DNA from: Azospirillaceae bacterium
Lineage (GTDB): Bacteria; Pseudomonadota; Alphaproteobacteria; Azospirillales; Azospirillaceae
Assembly: GCA_031291675.1 (NCBI GenBank)
Contig: JARLIO010000078.1
Span: 1-40,020 of the forward strand
DNA: 40,020 nucleotides
Direction: 5' to 3'
This document shows positions 7,955 through 15,861 of this stretch, in pieces. Position 1 is the first letter of the stretch, and the number at the start of each line of letters is the position of its first letter. The position numbers and the translations under genes are program-made. Under the pieces are notes generated by a model. The model was not told where the DNA came from and did not search any database. It saw nothing but the letters and a program-made list of their open reading frames with translations.

Positions 7955-8902
7955 TTACTTCGAGATCTTGTCCCGGAAATTGAGCACGTTCTGGGCGTTA
8001 TCCTTGGTGATCAGGCTCGCGCCGGAATCGATGCGCTTTTCGACCGCGGTGCCGGCAATGGCATCGAGAGCCTTCACAACCCCCAAACGGCCCATTTCGA
8101 AGTTGCCCTGGGCAATCGAGCCATACAGATCACCGGCAAGGATGGCCCGCAGATTATCGGTGTTGGCATCGACGCCGATGATCGGAACATTCTTGTGGCT
8201 TTGCTGGAGGGCGCGCAGGGCGCCAAGGGCTTCCTCGTCGTTCCCGGCGAACACGCCGGCGACATCGGGGGTCGATTGCAGAACATTCTGGGTCGCGGTA
8301 TAGGCCTTTTCACGATCGCTATAGGCGGGTTGCCGGGAGGCGATCACGATGCCGGCGTCCTTCAGCACGGCCTCGGCGCCATTGACGCGGTCATTCATCG
8401 ACGGATTGCCGGGTGCACCGTCCAGCAGCAGGACCTTGTCGCCCTTCTTGAGCAGTTTTGCCAGGGCTTCACCGCCCGCCTTGCCGGCGGCAACATTGTC
8501 GGTGCCGATGAACGAGACATAGTCGGTGAAGGACGCGGGCATTCCGGTATCGACCAGGATCACCGGAACGTGCTGGGCCTTCGCCTTCAACAACACGTTG
8601 ACGGCGGTATCGGGCTGCGATGGGCTGAAGATCAGTGCCGCCGGCTTTTGCGACAGGGCATCCTGAACCATGTTGATCTGCTGTTCGATGGCATCCTCCG
8701 TGGGCGGCCCGAGCAGAATGAGATCGACATTGTTCTTCTTGGCGGCATCCTGCGCACCAGCCGCGACAATCTTCCAGTATTGACTGCTGAGCGTCTTAAG
8801 GACGACCGCGATCTTGACATTTTCCGCGGATGCCATTGATGCGTTGGCAACCACGGCAAACGCTGCGGCCGCACAAACCGCCATTACTTTTCGGAACGTC
8901 AT
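7955..8902 (-). CDS. ibpA: Periplasmic inositol/sugar-binding protein of an ABC importer
   Basis: This 315-residue RbsB-type (periplasmic binding protein family 1) protein starts with a Sec signal peptide, MTFRKVMAVCAAAAFAVVA, cleaved near ASMASA-EN. Ligand-cleft segments are visible: LKTLSSQYWKIVAAGAQ, PPTEDAIEQQINMVQDAL, LIFSPSQPD, ILVDTGMP, LDGAPGNPSMNDRVNG, FAGNDEEALGA and IIGVDANTDNLRAI. It would capture inositol in the periplasm for the permease and ATPase encoded just upstream in the same direction. The start has AGAGGAAA immediately upstream. The symbol follows the Caulobacter inositol importer and rests on context; ribose-type ligands are not excluded. Confidence 0.85.
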   Translation of the reverse strand: MTFRKVMAVCAAAAFAVVANASMASAENVKIAVVLKTLSSQYWKIVAAGAQDAAKKNNVDLILLGPPTEDAIEQQINMVQDALSQKPAALIFSPSQPDTAVNVLLKAKAQHVPVILVDTGMPASFTDYVSFIGTDNVAAGKAGGEALAKLLKKGDKVLLLDGAPGNPSMNDRVNGAEAVLKDAGIVIASRQPAYSDREKAYTATQNVLQSTPDVAGVFAGNDEEALGALRALQQSHKNVPIIGVDANTDNLRAILAGDLYGSIAQGNFEMGRLGVVKALDAIAGTAVEKRIDSGASLITKDNAQNVLNFRDKISK

Positions 8903-9046
8903 GTTTCCTCTCCTGACTGTGTTGTTCGTTGTTTTGATGATACCGAGCACTTCCAGAGAAAAGCCGCCTGATACCTCCATTCTGTATTTTTGGACCCGCC
9001 GTGGCGATCATTCAGCCCGGGCCGCGGGGTCGCCACGACGCTGATG

Positions 9047-10054
9047 TCACTTTCCGCTCTTCATGACCTGCTGACGCAGGACATCGACGAAGACGGCAAT
9101 GATGATGACGGCGCCGATCGCAAAGGTCTGATAGGCGGAGTCGACATTGAGAAGATTCAAGCCGTTGCGCAGAACGGCGATCAGCAGCACGCCGATGATG
9201 GTGTTTCCGATCGAGCCCACGCCGCCAAAGAAGCTCGCGCCGCCGATGATCACGGCGGCGATGGCGTCGGTCTCGTAATCGACACCGGCCAGGGGGTAGA
9301 CCGCGTTGACCCGCCCGGCAAGAACCAGCCCGGCCAGAGCCGCGGTAAAACCGCTGATGGTATAGACCAGGTTCAGGATGCCATGAACCTTGATGCCACT
9401 GAGGCGGCTGGCTTCCTTGTTGCCACCAACCGCATAGATATGCCGCCCCACCGTGGTTCGCGTCAGGAACAGGTACATCGCGATGTAGAGCAGCGCCACC
9501 AGGATAAAGCTGACCGGAACCGTTGCGACCGAATCATTGCCGAGGAACTGAATTGGTTGAGGAAACATGCTGATCGGTGTCGCCGCCGTGACCACCAGGG
9601 CAATGCCACGCGCCATCTTCTGCATGCCGAGGGTGGAAATGAACGGATGGGGCAATCGGAGCTTGGTGAGCATGATGCCGTTGCAGAAGCCGAGCAGGGA
9701 TCCGGTTCCCAGGCAGACCAGGATCGACAGATAGGGGTTCCAGCCCCATTTCACGCAGGCGATGCCCATCATCATCGTCGACAGGGCCAGGATGGAACCA
9801 ACCGAGAGATCGATGCCGGCCGTCAGAATGGCCAGAAACATGCCGATCGAGACGATGGCGCTCACCGCGGCCTGGGAGGCGACATTCATCAGGTTGTCCA
9901 TCGTCAAGAACCGGGACGACAGGAATGTCATGACCACACAAAGAAGCAATAAACTCAGCAGGACGCCAAGCTCGTATAGATGTCCCGCAATGACGCTGTT
10001 GGTCGACGGTTTGGTGTTATCCGATGCGGATGCGACCTGATGTGAGATTGACAT
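9047..10054 (-). CDS. iatP: ABC importer permease, RbsC/IatP type
   Basis: This 335-residue inner-membrane protein of the BPD_transp_2 family has about eight to ten hydrophobic segments. Family marks are LAILTAGIDLSVGSILAL, LRLPHPFISTLGMQKMARG, GRHIYAVGGNKEASRLSGI, YPLAGVDYETDAIAAVIIGGAS, the EAA-like GGVGSIGNTIIGVLLIAVL and a hydrophobic C-terminal stretch. It forms the membrane channel of the importer between the ATPase (upstream) and binding protein (downstream). A strong GGGAGGAG lies five bases before the ATG. The inositol assignment is contextual. Confidence 0.9.
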   Translation of the reverse strand: MSISHQVASASDNTKPSTNSVIAGHLYELGVLLSLLLLCVVMTFLSSRFLTMDNLMNVASQAAVSAIVSIGMFLAILTAGIDLSVGSILALSTMMMGIACVKWGWNPYLSILVCLGTGSLLGFCNGIMLTKLRLPHPFISTLGMQKMARGIALVVTAATPISMFPQPIQFLGNDSVATVPVSFILVALLYIAMYLFLTRTTVGRHIYAVGGNKEASRLSGIKVHGILNLVYTISGFTAALAGLVLAGRVNAVYPLAGVDYETDAIAAVIIGGASFFGGVGSIGNTIIGVLLIAVLRNGLNLLNVDSAYQTFAIGAVIIIAVFVDVLRQQVMKSGK

Positions 10055-10094
10055 GTTTTCTCCTCCCGTATCGTCATTTGTTGTTTTTGTTTTT

Positions 10095-10114
10095 TTATCA
10101 CTTCATGGTGATAA
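10095..10114 (-). other. Intercistronic hairpin between importer ATPase and permease genes
   Basis: TTATCAC (10095-10101) and GTGATAA (10108-10114) form a perfect 7-bp stem with a 6-base loop in the 75-bp AT-rich gap. On the minus-strand transcript it is followed by A-residues rather than U, so it is more likely an mRNA-stability or attenuation hairpin than an intrinsic terminator. Confidence 0.4.
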
Positions 10115-10129
10115 TATTTCCGATCAATA

Positions 10130-11641
10130 TTATGACGCCTTTTGAATATCCGAGGCGGCATACATTATTTTTTCCTGTGTCGCCTCGTTCTGGTCAAATT
10201 CTGCCGTTATGCGTCCCTCGTGCATGACAAGGATGCGGTCGGCCATTCCCATGACTTCATCCATTTCCGAACAGATGATGATCACGCCGGCGCCATCTTC
10301 AACGAGGTCGTTGATCAGCTTGTAAACCTCGACTTTTGCGCCGACATCGATTCCCCGGGTCGGCTCATCGAAGATGAAGATCCGGGCTTTCGACAATAAC
10401 CATTTGGCGATGACGACTTTTTGTTGGTTGCCGCCACTGAGTTTTCCAACCGGCATATCAATGCCGGCCATTTTCAGTTGGAGTTCCCGGGCCAGTTTCC
10501 GTGTGGCGGTGCGAACCGCGCCCAAATTCAGCACGCCATATTTCGCATACTGCTCCATCTTGACCATGGTGGAATTGAACGCCACGCTTTGGATCAGGAT
10601 CAGCCCCTGCTCCTTCCGGTCTTCGGTCAGAAAGGCGATCCCGGCATCGATCGAATCCTTGGGCGAGCGGATCTTCACCTCTTTGCCGAACACCATGATC
10701 CTGCCGGAATCGATGGGATCGGCACCGGTGACGGCGCGGGCCGTTTCCGTCCGGCCGGATCCCACCAGACCGGCAAAGCCCAGAACCTCGCCGGCGCGCA
10801 ACGAAAACGAAATGTCGTGAAGGATACCTTTGCGGTTCAGCCCTTCGACCGACAGGACCACATCCTGGTGCCGGGCTCTGATCTTGGGATATTTGTTCTT
10901 GATATCGCGGCCGACCATCAGCTTGATGATGTCATCCACCGAGGTATCCACCACATCCACCATGGCCACGCTGTGGCCATCGCGGAGGATGGTGATCCGG
11001 TCGCAGTTGTTCTTGATCTCATCAAGGCGATGGGAAATGAACAAAACCGTGACGCCGCGCGCCTTGACCTGGGCGACGATCCGGAACAGATCCTCGGCCT
11101 CCTTTTCGCTGAGGCTGGAGGTGGGTTCGTCCATAATGATCAGTTTGGCGTTCGACCAGACGGCGCGGCAAATCTCGACCATCTGCTGCTGACCCACGCC
11201 CAGGCTGCCAATTCGTGCCGCCGGATCGATGCTCAGGCCCAGTTCCGCCAGCAGCGCGGTTGCCTTGGTCCTCATCTCCGCCCGATTGAGAATTCCCAGG
11301 GACTCGACACGCCGGATCTCCCGTCCCAGGAATATATTTTCCATCACGTTGAGGTGCGGGATCAGATTTAATTCCTGGTAGATGCAGGCGATGCCGATCT
11401 GCATCGCCTTGCGCGGGGTCAGATCCTTCAGCATGTGCCCGTCAAAGAAGATCGTTCCGCTATCGGGCTGGTGGGCCCCGGTCAGGATCTTGATGAGAGT
11501 CGATTTTCCGGCCCCGTTCTCTCCGGCAATGGCATGAACTTCGCCAACATTGGCTTCAAGGCTGACCATGCTGAGCGCCTGGACGCCGGGGAATTTTTTG
11601 CTGATTCCCTCGACTTTCAGCAGCAATTGATTCGTTCCCAT
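10130..11641 (-). CDS. iatA: ABC importer tandem ATPase, RbsA/IatA type
   Basis: This 503-residue protein carries two nucleotide-binding domains. The N-terminal half has Walker A GENGAGKSTLIK, ABC signature region LGVGQQQMVEICRA and Walker B LIIMDEPTSSLS with the switch His in VLFISHRLDE. The C-terminal half has a degenerate Walker A, GLVGSGRTETAR, the signature LSGGNQQKVVIAKWL and Walker B IFIFDEPTRGIDVGAK. This asymmetry is usual for carbohydrate importers of this class. The ATG at 11641 follows GGTGGAAAC. It is the first gene of the importer set, and its promoter with an IolR-type site lies about 195 bases upstream. Confidence 0.92.
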   Translation of the reverse strand: MGTNQLLLKVEGISKKFPGVQALSMVSLEANVGEVHAIAGENGAGKSTLIKILTGAHQPDSGTIFFDGHMLKDLTPRKAMQIGIACIYQELNLIPHLNVMENIFLGREIRRVESLGILNRAEMRTKATALLAELGLSIDPAARIGSLGVGQQQMVEICRAVWSNAKLIIMDEPTSSLSEKEAEDLFRIVAQVKARGVTVLFISHRLDEIKNNCDRITILRDGHSVAMVDVVDTSVDDIIKLMVGRDIKNKYPKIRARHQDVVLSVEGLNRKGILHDISFSLRAGEVLGFAGLVGSGRTETARAVTGADPIDSGRIMVFGKEVKIRSPKDSIDAGIAFLTEDRKEQGLILIQSVAFNSTMVKMEQYAKYGVLNLGAVRTATRKLARELQLKMAGIDMPVGKLSGGNQQKVVIAKWLLSKARIFIFDEPTRGIDVGAKVEVYKLINDLVEDGAGVIIICSEMDEVMGMADRILVMHEGRITAEFDQNEATQEKIMYAASDIQKAS

Positions 11642-11834
11642 CGTTTCCACCCCGTCGATTTTCCGGGTTCTTTTCGCCTGGACCCGATCGGGGATGGGCG
11701 ATGAACCCTTTGTTGTCCTCATCCTTCGGCGCAGTCACGTCGGATAGACTCCGGGACACTGTCGCCGATTCCGGGCGCTGGTTCCGGGCGCCGCAGCCTC
11801 TTTTCCGTCTCCTCGAACCAGCCGCATCACCTGG

Positions 11835-11867
11835 TCATATGAAATACCATTTCCATGACTCTATCAA
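11835..11867 (-). promoter_or_regulatory. Importer-operon promoter with IolR-type operator
   Basis: The plus strand at 11835-11855 reads TCATATGAAA-TACCAT-TTCCA, differing from the iolB site at only two bases. On the minus strand TTGATA (11867-11862) and TTTCAT (11844-11839) are spaced by 17 bases, exactly as at iolB. The operator covers the spacer and -10 box. It leaves a leader of roughly 190 bases before the ATPase start codon. Confidence 0.75.
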
Positions 11868-12177
11868 TAGCAGAATTATTATGTTGCATGATGCGGCGCT
11901 CGGAAGGCCGGCGGCGGGCTCCGGTTTGGCCGGGCGACAGGGCTGAACACGGCGGTGGTGCGGATTGTCGCCGTCGTATCCGCCCGCGACGAAATCAACC
12001 TTTCCCGGGCGCGTGGCGGGCGGGCACGGAGGCCCGCCCCACCGACAATCGCGGGCTGGTATGACAATCGAAGATCGCGGCGACTCCGGTGATGCCAGGC
12101 CGGGCCGGACATGATCGATGGGCCGAAGCACAGCCGCACCGGGGTGACGATCCCCGCCGCCCCATCCGCGCCAACCG
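11868..12177. other. Divergent intergenic region between the importer and iolG promoters, no gene seen
   Basis: About 310 bases separate the two divergent operator sites. I see no coding frame with a convincing start or family match. The only structure noted is the ACGGAG-loop palindrome at 12013-12042. Confidence 0.6.
12013..12042. repeat. Short palindrome, ACGGAG-loop family, copy 2
   Basis: GGGCGGGC, the loop ACGGAG and GCCCGCCC form a short stem. Loop and stem base match 1511-1540. Flanking GTGG and CCAC extend the pairing imperfectly. It lies between divergent promoters, so it is a dispersed repeat rather than an operon-specific signal. Confidence 0.5.
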
Positions 12178-12228
12178 TCATATGGAACCTGTTTTCCACT
12201 AGACGGCTACCACCAGAACGATTATTTT
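12178..12228 (+). promoter_or_regulatory. iolG promoter region with IolR-type operator
   Basis: The sequence 12178-12198 is TCATATGGAA-CCTGTT-TTCCA, containing a perfect TGGAA-N6-TTCCA dyad, the best of the five sites. A possible -35 TAGACG (12200-12205) and -10 TATTTT (12223-12228) spaced by 17 bases follow it directly. The site would then abut the -35 box. The leader to the iolG start is about 130 bases. The promoter boxes are weaker evidence than the dyad. Confidence 0.65.
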
Positions 12229-12359
12229 GTTGGCAACAGAACAGGCGGTTCCGGGCGGGTTGCTGACGCCATCCCTGGCGCGGCGCCGGATCGGCCTTGG
12301 CTTCTGAGAAATGTCTTGCGCATGGCCCCGTATGAGGCCAATTGCCGGGGAGGGGAGCG

Positions 12360-13346
12360 ATGCTCCGATTTGGATTACTGGGCGCCGGCCGCATCGGCGC
12401 CATTCATGGTGCGAACATCGCGGCGCATGGCGCCGCACAACTTGTCGGTATTGCCGACATCCATCAGCCGGCGGCCGAGGCCCTGGCCGCGAAGCTGGGT
12501 ACCAAGGTGGCATCGGTCGCTGCGATCCTTGCCGATCCGGCGATTGACGCGGTCGTGATCGCCAGTTCGACCGACACGCACGCGCCCCTGATCGAAGCGG
12601 CGGCCCGCGCCGGGAAGGCGATCTTCTGCGAAAAACCGATCGATCTCGACAGCGGCCGCGTGGCAGCCTGCCTCAAGGTGGTCGCCGATTGCGGCGTGCC
12701 GCTGGGCCTCGGCTTCAACCGCCGCTTCGATCCGAGTTTCCGGGCTCTCCGCGACGCGGTGCGGGCGGGCCGGATCGGCAAGGTCGAAATGGTCTGCATC
12801 ACCAGCCGGGACCCGGGTCCACCCCCGGTTTCCTACATCAAGGTGTCGGGCGGATTGTTTCGCGACATGATGATCCACGATCTCGACATGGCCCGCTGGC
12901 TGCTGGGCGAGGAACCGGTGGAGGTCTTCGCGACCGCAAGCTGCCTGGTCGATCCGGCGATCGGCGCGGCCGGCGACGTCGACACGGCGATCGTGACGCT
13001 GAAGACCGCCTCGGGCGTGCTGTGCCAGATCAACAACAGCCGCCGCGCCGTCTACGGCTACGACCAGCGTGTCGAGGTCCTGGGATCGGCGGGTATGCTC
13101 CAGGCCGGCAACCGGACGCCGACGACGGTGGAATGCAGTGACGGCCAAGCGGTCAGTCGGGACAAACCGTTGCATTTCTTCCTGGAGCGTTATGCCGAGG
13201 CCTATCGCAGCGAACTGGATGGCTTCATTCGTGCCGTCGCAGCCGACCGTTCGCCCGATCCCGGCGGCGATGACGGCTACAAGGTGCTGCTGCTGGCGGA
13301 CGCCGCCGCGAAATCATTCGCGACGGGGCAGCCCGTGCGCTTCTGA
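12360..13346 (+). CDS. iolG: myo-inositol 2-dehydrogenase IolG
   Basis: This 328-residue Gfo/Idh/MocA protein closely resembles rhizobial IdhA/IolG. It has the Rossmann motif RFGLLGAGRIGAIHGANI at residues 3-20, IFCEKPIDLD with the conserved Lys, LGLGFNRRFDPSF, and LFRDMMIHDLDMARWLLGE with the substrate-site Asp and His. It oxidises myo-inositol to 2-keto-myo-inositol with NAD. The ATG at 12360 is preceded by GGGGAGGGGAGCG. It stands alone on the plus strand behind its own operator. Its last 33 bases overlap the 3' end of the convergent iolR. Confidence 0.93.
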   Translation: MLRFGLLGAGRIGAIHGANIAAHGAAQLVGIADIHQPAAEALAAKLGTKVASVAAILADPAIDAVVIASSTDTHAPLIEAAARAGKAIFCEKPIDLDSGRVAACLKVVADCGVPLGLGFNRRFDPSFRALRDAVRAGRIGKVEMVCITSRDPGPPPVSYIKVSGGLFRDMMIHDLDMARWLLGEEPVEVFATASCLVDPAIGAAGDVDTAIVTLKTASGVLCQINNSRRAVYGYDQRVEVLGSAGMLQAGNRTPTTVECSDGQAVSRDKPLHFFLERYAEAYRSELDGFIRAVAADRSPDPGGDDGYKVLLLADAAAKSFATGQPVRF

Positions 13347-14204
13347 CGCTTCGTCCGGTGCGCTGCGGCGCCGCGTTCTGGTGCGACCAGCCTGGGCCTC
13401 CATCGCCTGGCCCAGGCTGACCACCATCGAAACGGCAAGGCACATGGTGGCGGAAAGCGAGCGGAAGCCTTTCATCGAGACTTCCTCGACTTCGAAGGAC
13501 ACCGCGGCGATCGGCCGGAGCGGACTCAAGGCCGAGTCCGTGATGGCGATCACCGGGATTCCCAGCGAAACCGCCCGATCGACGACACTCAGCGTTTCCG
13601 GGGCGTAGGGCGGGAAGGTGATGGCGATCAGGGCGTCGCCCTTGGCCAGCCACTGGGCCTGTTGATCGAACATCCCGCCGATATTGTCGAGCAGATGGCA
13701 CGGGCAGCCGAGCTGGGCGATGCCGTAGGACAGGTAGGTTGCCGTGGCAAAGGACCGGCGCTGGCCAACGACATGGATGGTTCGCGCGGCACGCAGCAGC
13801 CGCACCATGCGCTCCAGCTTCTCCGGCGAGACCTCTTCACGCAGGTGCTGCAAATCGTTGATGCTGGCCTCGACGAAATGGGCGAGGACGCCGTCCGGTG
13901 TCTTGAGGCTTTGGTCGGCGGCCTGCTGCAGATCGTGAATTCGCTCGCGGTAGCGGGGCGTCTGGCCCACGAGACGCGAGCGGTAAATGCGCTGCATTTC
14001 GCTGAAGCCGCTGAAGCCGAAGGCTTTCGCAAAGCGGATCATCGCCGACGGCTGGACGCCGGCGCGCTGGGAGATCTCGGCAATGACTTCCAAAGCCATG
14101 ACGTCGGGGTTGTCGAGCGCGAACCGGGCAATCTGCTGCAGGCGGTTGCTAAGGGTCTTGTACTGCGCGGAAATCTCCGTCCGCAATTCGTCGTAAGTCG
14201 TCAT
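13314..14204 (-). CDS. iolR: RpiR-family transcriptional regulator, probable IolR
   Basis: This 296-residue regulator has an N-terminal RpiR helix-turn-helix (about residues 1-75, including VIAEISQRAGVQPSAMIRFAKAFGF) and a SIS sugar-isomerase-type sensor domain (about 125-255). The SIS domain includes IHVVGQRRSFATATYLSYG, DALIAITFPPYAPET and PVIAITDSALSPL. In rhizobia such proteins repress iol genes and respond to a pathway intermediate. It is surrounded by iol genes, and a TAGAA-N6-TTCCA dyad lies about 50 bases before its start, suggesting autoregulation. The ribosome-binding site is weak. The C-terminal tail is read from DNA that also encodes the end of iolG on the other strand. Confidence 0.9.
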   Translation of the reverse strand: MTTYDELRTEISAQYKTLSNRLQQIARFALDNPDVMALEVIAEISQRAGVQPSAMIRFAKAFGFSGFSEMQRIYRSRLVGQTPRYRERIHDLQQAADQSLKTPDGVLAHFVEASINDLQHLREEVSPEKLERMVRLLRAARTIHVVGQRRSFATATYLSYGIAQLGCPCHLLDNIGGMFDQQAQWLAKGDALIAITFPPYAPETLSVVDRAVSLGIPVIAITDSALSPLRPIAAVSFEVEEVSMKGFRSLSATMCLAVSMVVSLGQAMEAQAGRTRTRRRSAPDEASEAHGLPRRE

Positions 14205-14252
14205 CCCAGGTCGCTTTCAATAAAACGCGGCATTTGCCACGCCGGCTCATGT

Positions 14253-14268
14253 TAGAACGAATTTTCCA
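14253..14268 (-). promoter_or_regulatory. IolR-type operator upstream of iolR
   Basis: The plus strand reads TAGAA-CGAATT-TTCCA, matching the regulon dyad with one base changed in the left arm. It lies 49-64 bases upstream of the iolR ATG, which suggests negative autoregulation. A possible -10 TAACAT overlaps the dyad on the minus strand, but I see no clear -35. Confidence 0.55.
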
Positions 14269-14691
14269 ATCGCGCATCCGCATTCTGGTCCCGCCCCGGC
14301 GCTGCCGGCCGACGGGGAGGCCTGTTTGCGACGCCCTGGCCTATCTGGCGCTGGCTTGGGTCGGGTTCAGGGTCTTGGGGGTTATGGCGGTCCGGTTATA
14401 TCAATGGGCTGGTCGGGTGCGTCATCGATTTTGCTACCGCCGCGTTCGCGAGCATGACGATGGCGAGAGATCCGCTCATTTTCAGCGACGCGAGCCACTG
14501 GCCGGTATTGATGCTGTCCCATATTGCGCGTCAGACCGCTCGTCCTTGCACGCCGCTATGATTACAAGCGTCCGACTCCGAGTACCATCCCCAATGAAAA
14601 TGGGGAGTACAATTTCTAGATAATAAATATCTCGCTGACTTTAAATATAATATCTTATCATTATCATCGCAGGATATTTAAGGAGAACAAT

Positions 14692-14862
14692 ATGGGTATA
14701 ATTCCTGTGGGAATCCTATCCACGAGGACTTACGGAACTCTCCACCGCGATCTCGGCCCCCAGTACGATTGGGCCTTCCGCCCCTCGTATCATGGTCAAT
14801 CTTCCAGTTTGTGGTTGTTGTTACGGGAGAGTATGGCACAAATATATTGTATAATAGATTAA
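14692..14862 (+). CDS. Possible 56-residue ORF in an AT-rich island
   Basis: An ATG with a strong AAGGAG six to seven bases upstream opens a 56-codon frame ending in TAA at 14860-14862. A perfect TATAAT (14646-14651) lies 40 bases upstream, in a stretch markedly richer in A and T than its surroundings. The product begins MGIIPVGILSTRTYGTLHRD and shows no motif I recognise. The rest of 14270-14880 holds no other gene; an imperfect GTAC/CCCCA...TGGGG hairpin lies at 14582-14610. Coding status is uncertain: the sequence could be a remnant with a fortuitous frame. Confidence 0.25.
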   Translation: MGIIPVGILSTRTYGTLHRDLGPQYDWAFRPSYHGQSSSLWLLLRESMAQIYCIID

Positions 14863-14880
14863 TGCGGAATAAGTGGGGAA

Positions 14881-15153
14881 TCAGTCGTCGCGCCGTTGTG
14901 CCCCATGCCAAACCCGAAGGATGGTGACGCGGCCCGGCGCAATGTCGTAAACATTGACATAAGGCGGAATGGTCGTGAGTTCCCGCGCCCCGTCGTGTCG
15001 GGGCCGCCCCCGTTCCGGGAAGCTGGCCAGACTCAAAGCGACGGCGGCGAGACGATTCGCCGTTCGCTTGGCGGCGGTGGGATTGAAGTGCCCAAGATAA
15101 CGCCGAATGTGGATCAAGTCGGCGATCGCTGCCGGAGCAAACGTTACTTCCAC
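14881..15153 (-). CDS. RelE/ParE-family toxin (module 1)
   Basis: This 90-residue protein has the ParE/RelE pattern: an N-terminal strand VTFAPAAIADLIHIRRYL, two helices with AAKRTANRLAAVALSL, then FPERGRPRHDG, YVNVYDIAPGRVTILRVWHGAQRR. These features fit a ParE-type toxin; the family targets DNA gyrase or ribosome-bound mRNA. Its start overlaps the end of the upstream antitoxin gene by 10 bases, so the pair is translated together. It is the most distal of three tandem modules and the most divergent. Confidence 0.85.
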   Translation of the reverse strand: MEVTFAPAAIADLIHIRRYLGHFNPTAAKRTANRLAAVALSLASFPERGRPRHDGARELTTIPPYVNVYDIAPGRVTILRVWHGAQRRDD

Positions 15154-15317
15154 GGCGGCGCGGGCAATTCGTCAGGGGTTCCCCACGAGTCCAGCCAGCG
15201 CACCACGTCAGCAAGGGGAATGGTCGGCCCGGCAGCGAGTTGGGCGCGCGCCTCCGCCACGGCACGGTTAAGGGCGTCGTCGTCGGTCGGTTCAAAGACG
15301 GTGGCGGGTTCGGCCAT
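15144..15317 (-). CDS. Antitoxin partner of module 1
   Basis: This 57-residue acidic, helical protein (TDDDALNRAVAEARAQLAAG, then ADVVRWLDSWGTPDELP) resembles the short partners of ParE-like toxins, which bind the toxin and usually repress their own promoter. The ATG at 15317 follows GGAGGA by seven bases; an in-frame ATG at 15374 lies upstream of the likely promoter. A -10-like TAAACT followed by GCC lies about 30 bases upstream, as at the other two modules. Confidence 0.75.
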   Translation of the reverse strand: MAEPATVFEPTDDDALNRAVAEARAQLAAGPTIPLADVVRWLDSWGTPDELPAPPWK

Positions 15318-15381
15318 GGCGTGATCCTCCACAGGGTGGACAGGCAGTTTAGCACGAAGATCGGGGGACGACACTAAGATC

Positions 15382-15432
15382 GCATAAAGTCATTTATGCA
15401 CGGCGATGCACCGTTCCGGTTTCGTGTTGCGG
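15382..15432. repeat. TA-leader repeat, copy 1, with perfect hairpin
   Basis: GCATAAA-GTCA-TTTATGC (15382-15399) is a perfect palindromic hairpin. It is followed by a conserved block, GATGCACCGTTCCGG then TTTCGTGTTGCGG. Related copies lie at 16155 and 17057. Each lies upstream of an antitoxin gene, on the side away from the toxin. Confidence 0.75.
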
Positions 15433-15557
15433 GATTACGGTGACAGTTTACGTAATTGCCTTGATCTGTCCCGTCCGCACGATGTTGTCGCCGATGCCTG
15501 ATTCCGGGCATGAGCCGCGCATCCGATTGGAAACGTAAAACCTGTCTCCGTAATTCC
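15431..15557. repeat. 127-bp element with imperfect terminal inverted repeats, copy A
   Basis: The left end (GGGATTACGGTGACAG, then TTTACG) recurs inverted at the right end (CGTAAAACCTGTCTCC, then GTAATTCC). The arms are roughly 28 bases long and the interior contains another small dyad, GATGCCTGATTCCGGGCATG. A second copy of identical length lies at 16265-16391. It has no coding capacity and looks like a non-autonomous MITE/REP-like element, downstream of toxin 2. Confidence 0.65.
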
Positions 15558-15568
15558 GGTAGGCCCGA

Positions 15569-15859
15569 TCACATGTGGCGCTGCCAGTGGTGCGGGTCGC
15601 GACTCGTGTGAAAGAAGGAAATCACTTGAACGACGTCCCCGGAAACGCGGAAGACGATCAGATAAGGGAAGTTCCGGAGCATGACGCTGCGCGTATCGCG
15701 CAAGGCTATCGGAAATTGCCGGGGGTTGGCTATGATTCGTTCGCGGACAGTACGAAACTCATTGCGAAGCCGCCGCGCAAGTTCAGGTGCCTGATTGGCG
15801 TACCAGTCGACGGCTTCAACGTACTCGGCTCGTGCCTGTGGTGTGAGGATCACCCGCAT
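15569..15859 (-). CDS. RelE/ParE-family toxin (module 2)
   Basis: This 96-residue RelE/ParE toxin has MRVILTPQARAEYVEAVDWY, a central helix, then ANPRQFPIALRDTRSVMLRN, FPYLIVFRVSGDVVQVISFFH and the terminal RDPHHWQRHM. The C-terminal end is nearly identical to that of toxin 3. Its ATG lies two bases after the antitoxin stop codon. Confidence 0.88.
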   Translation of the reverse strand: MRVILTPQARAEYVEAVDWYANQAPELARRLRNEFRTVRERIIANPRQFPIALRDTRSVMLRNFPYLIVFRVSGDVVQVISFFHTSRDPHHWQRHM

Positions 15860-15861
15860 TA

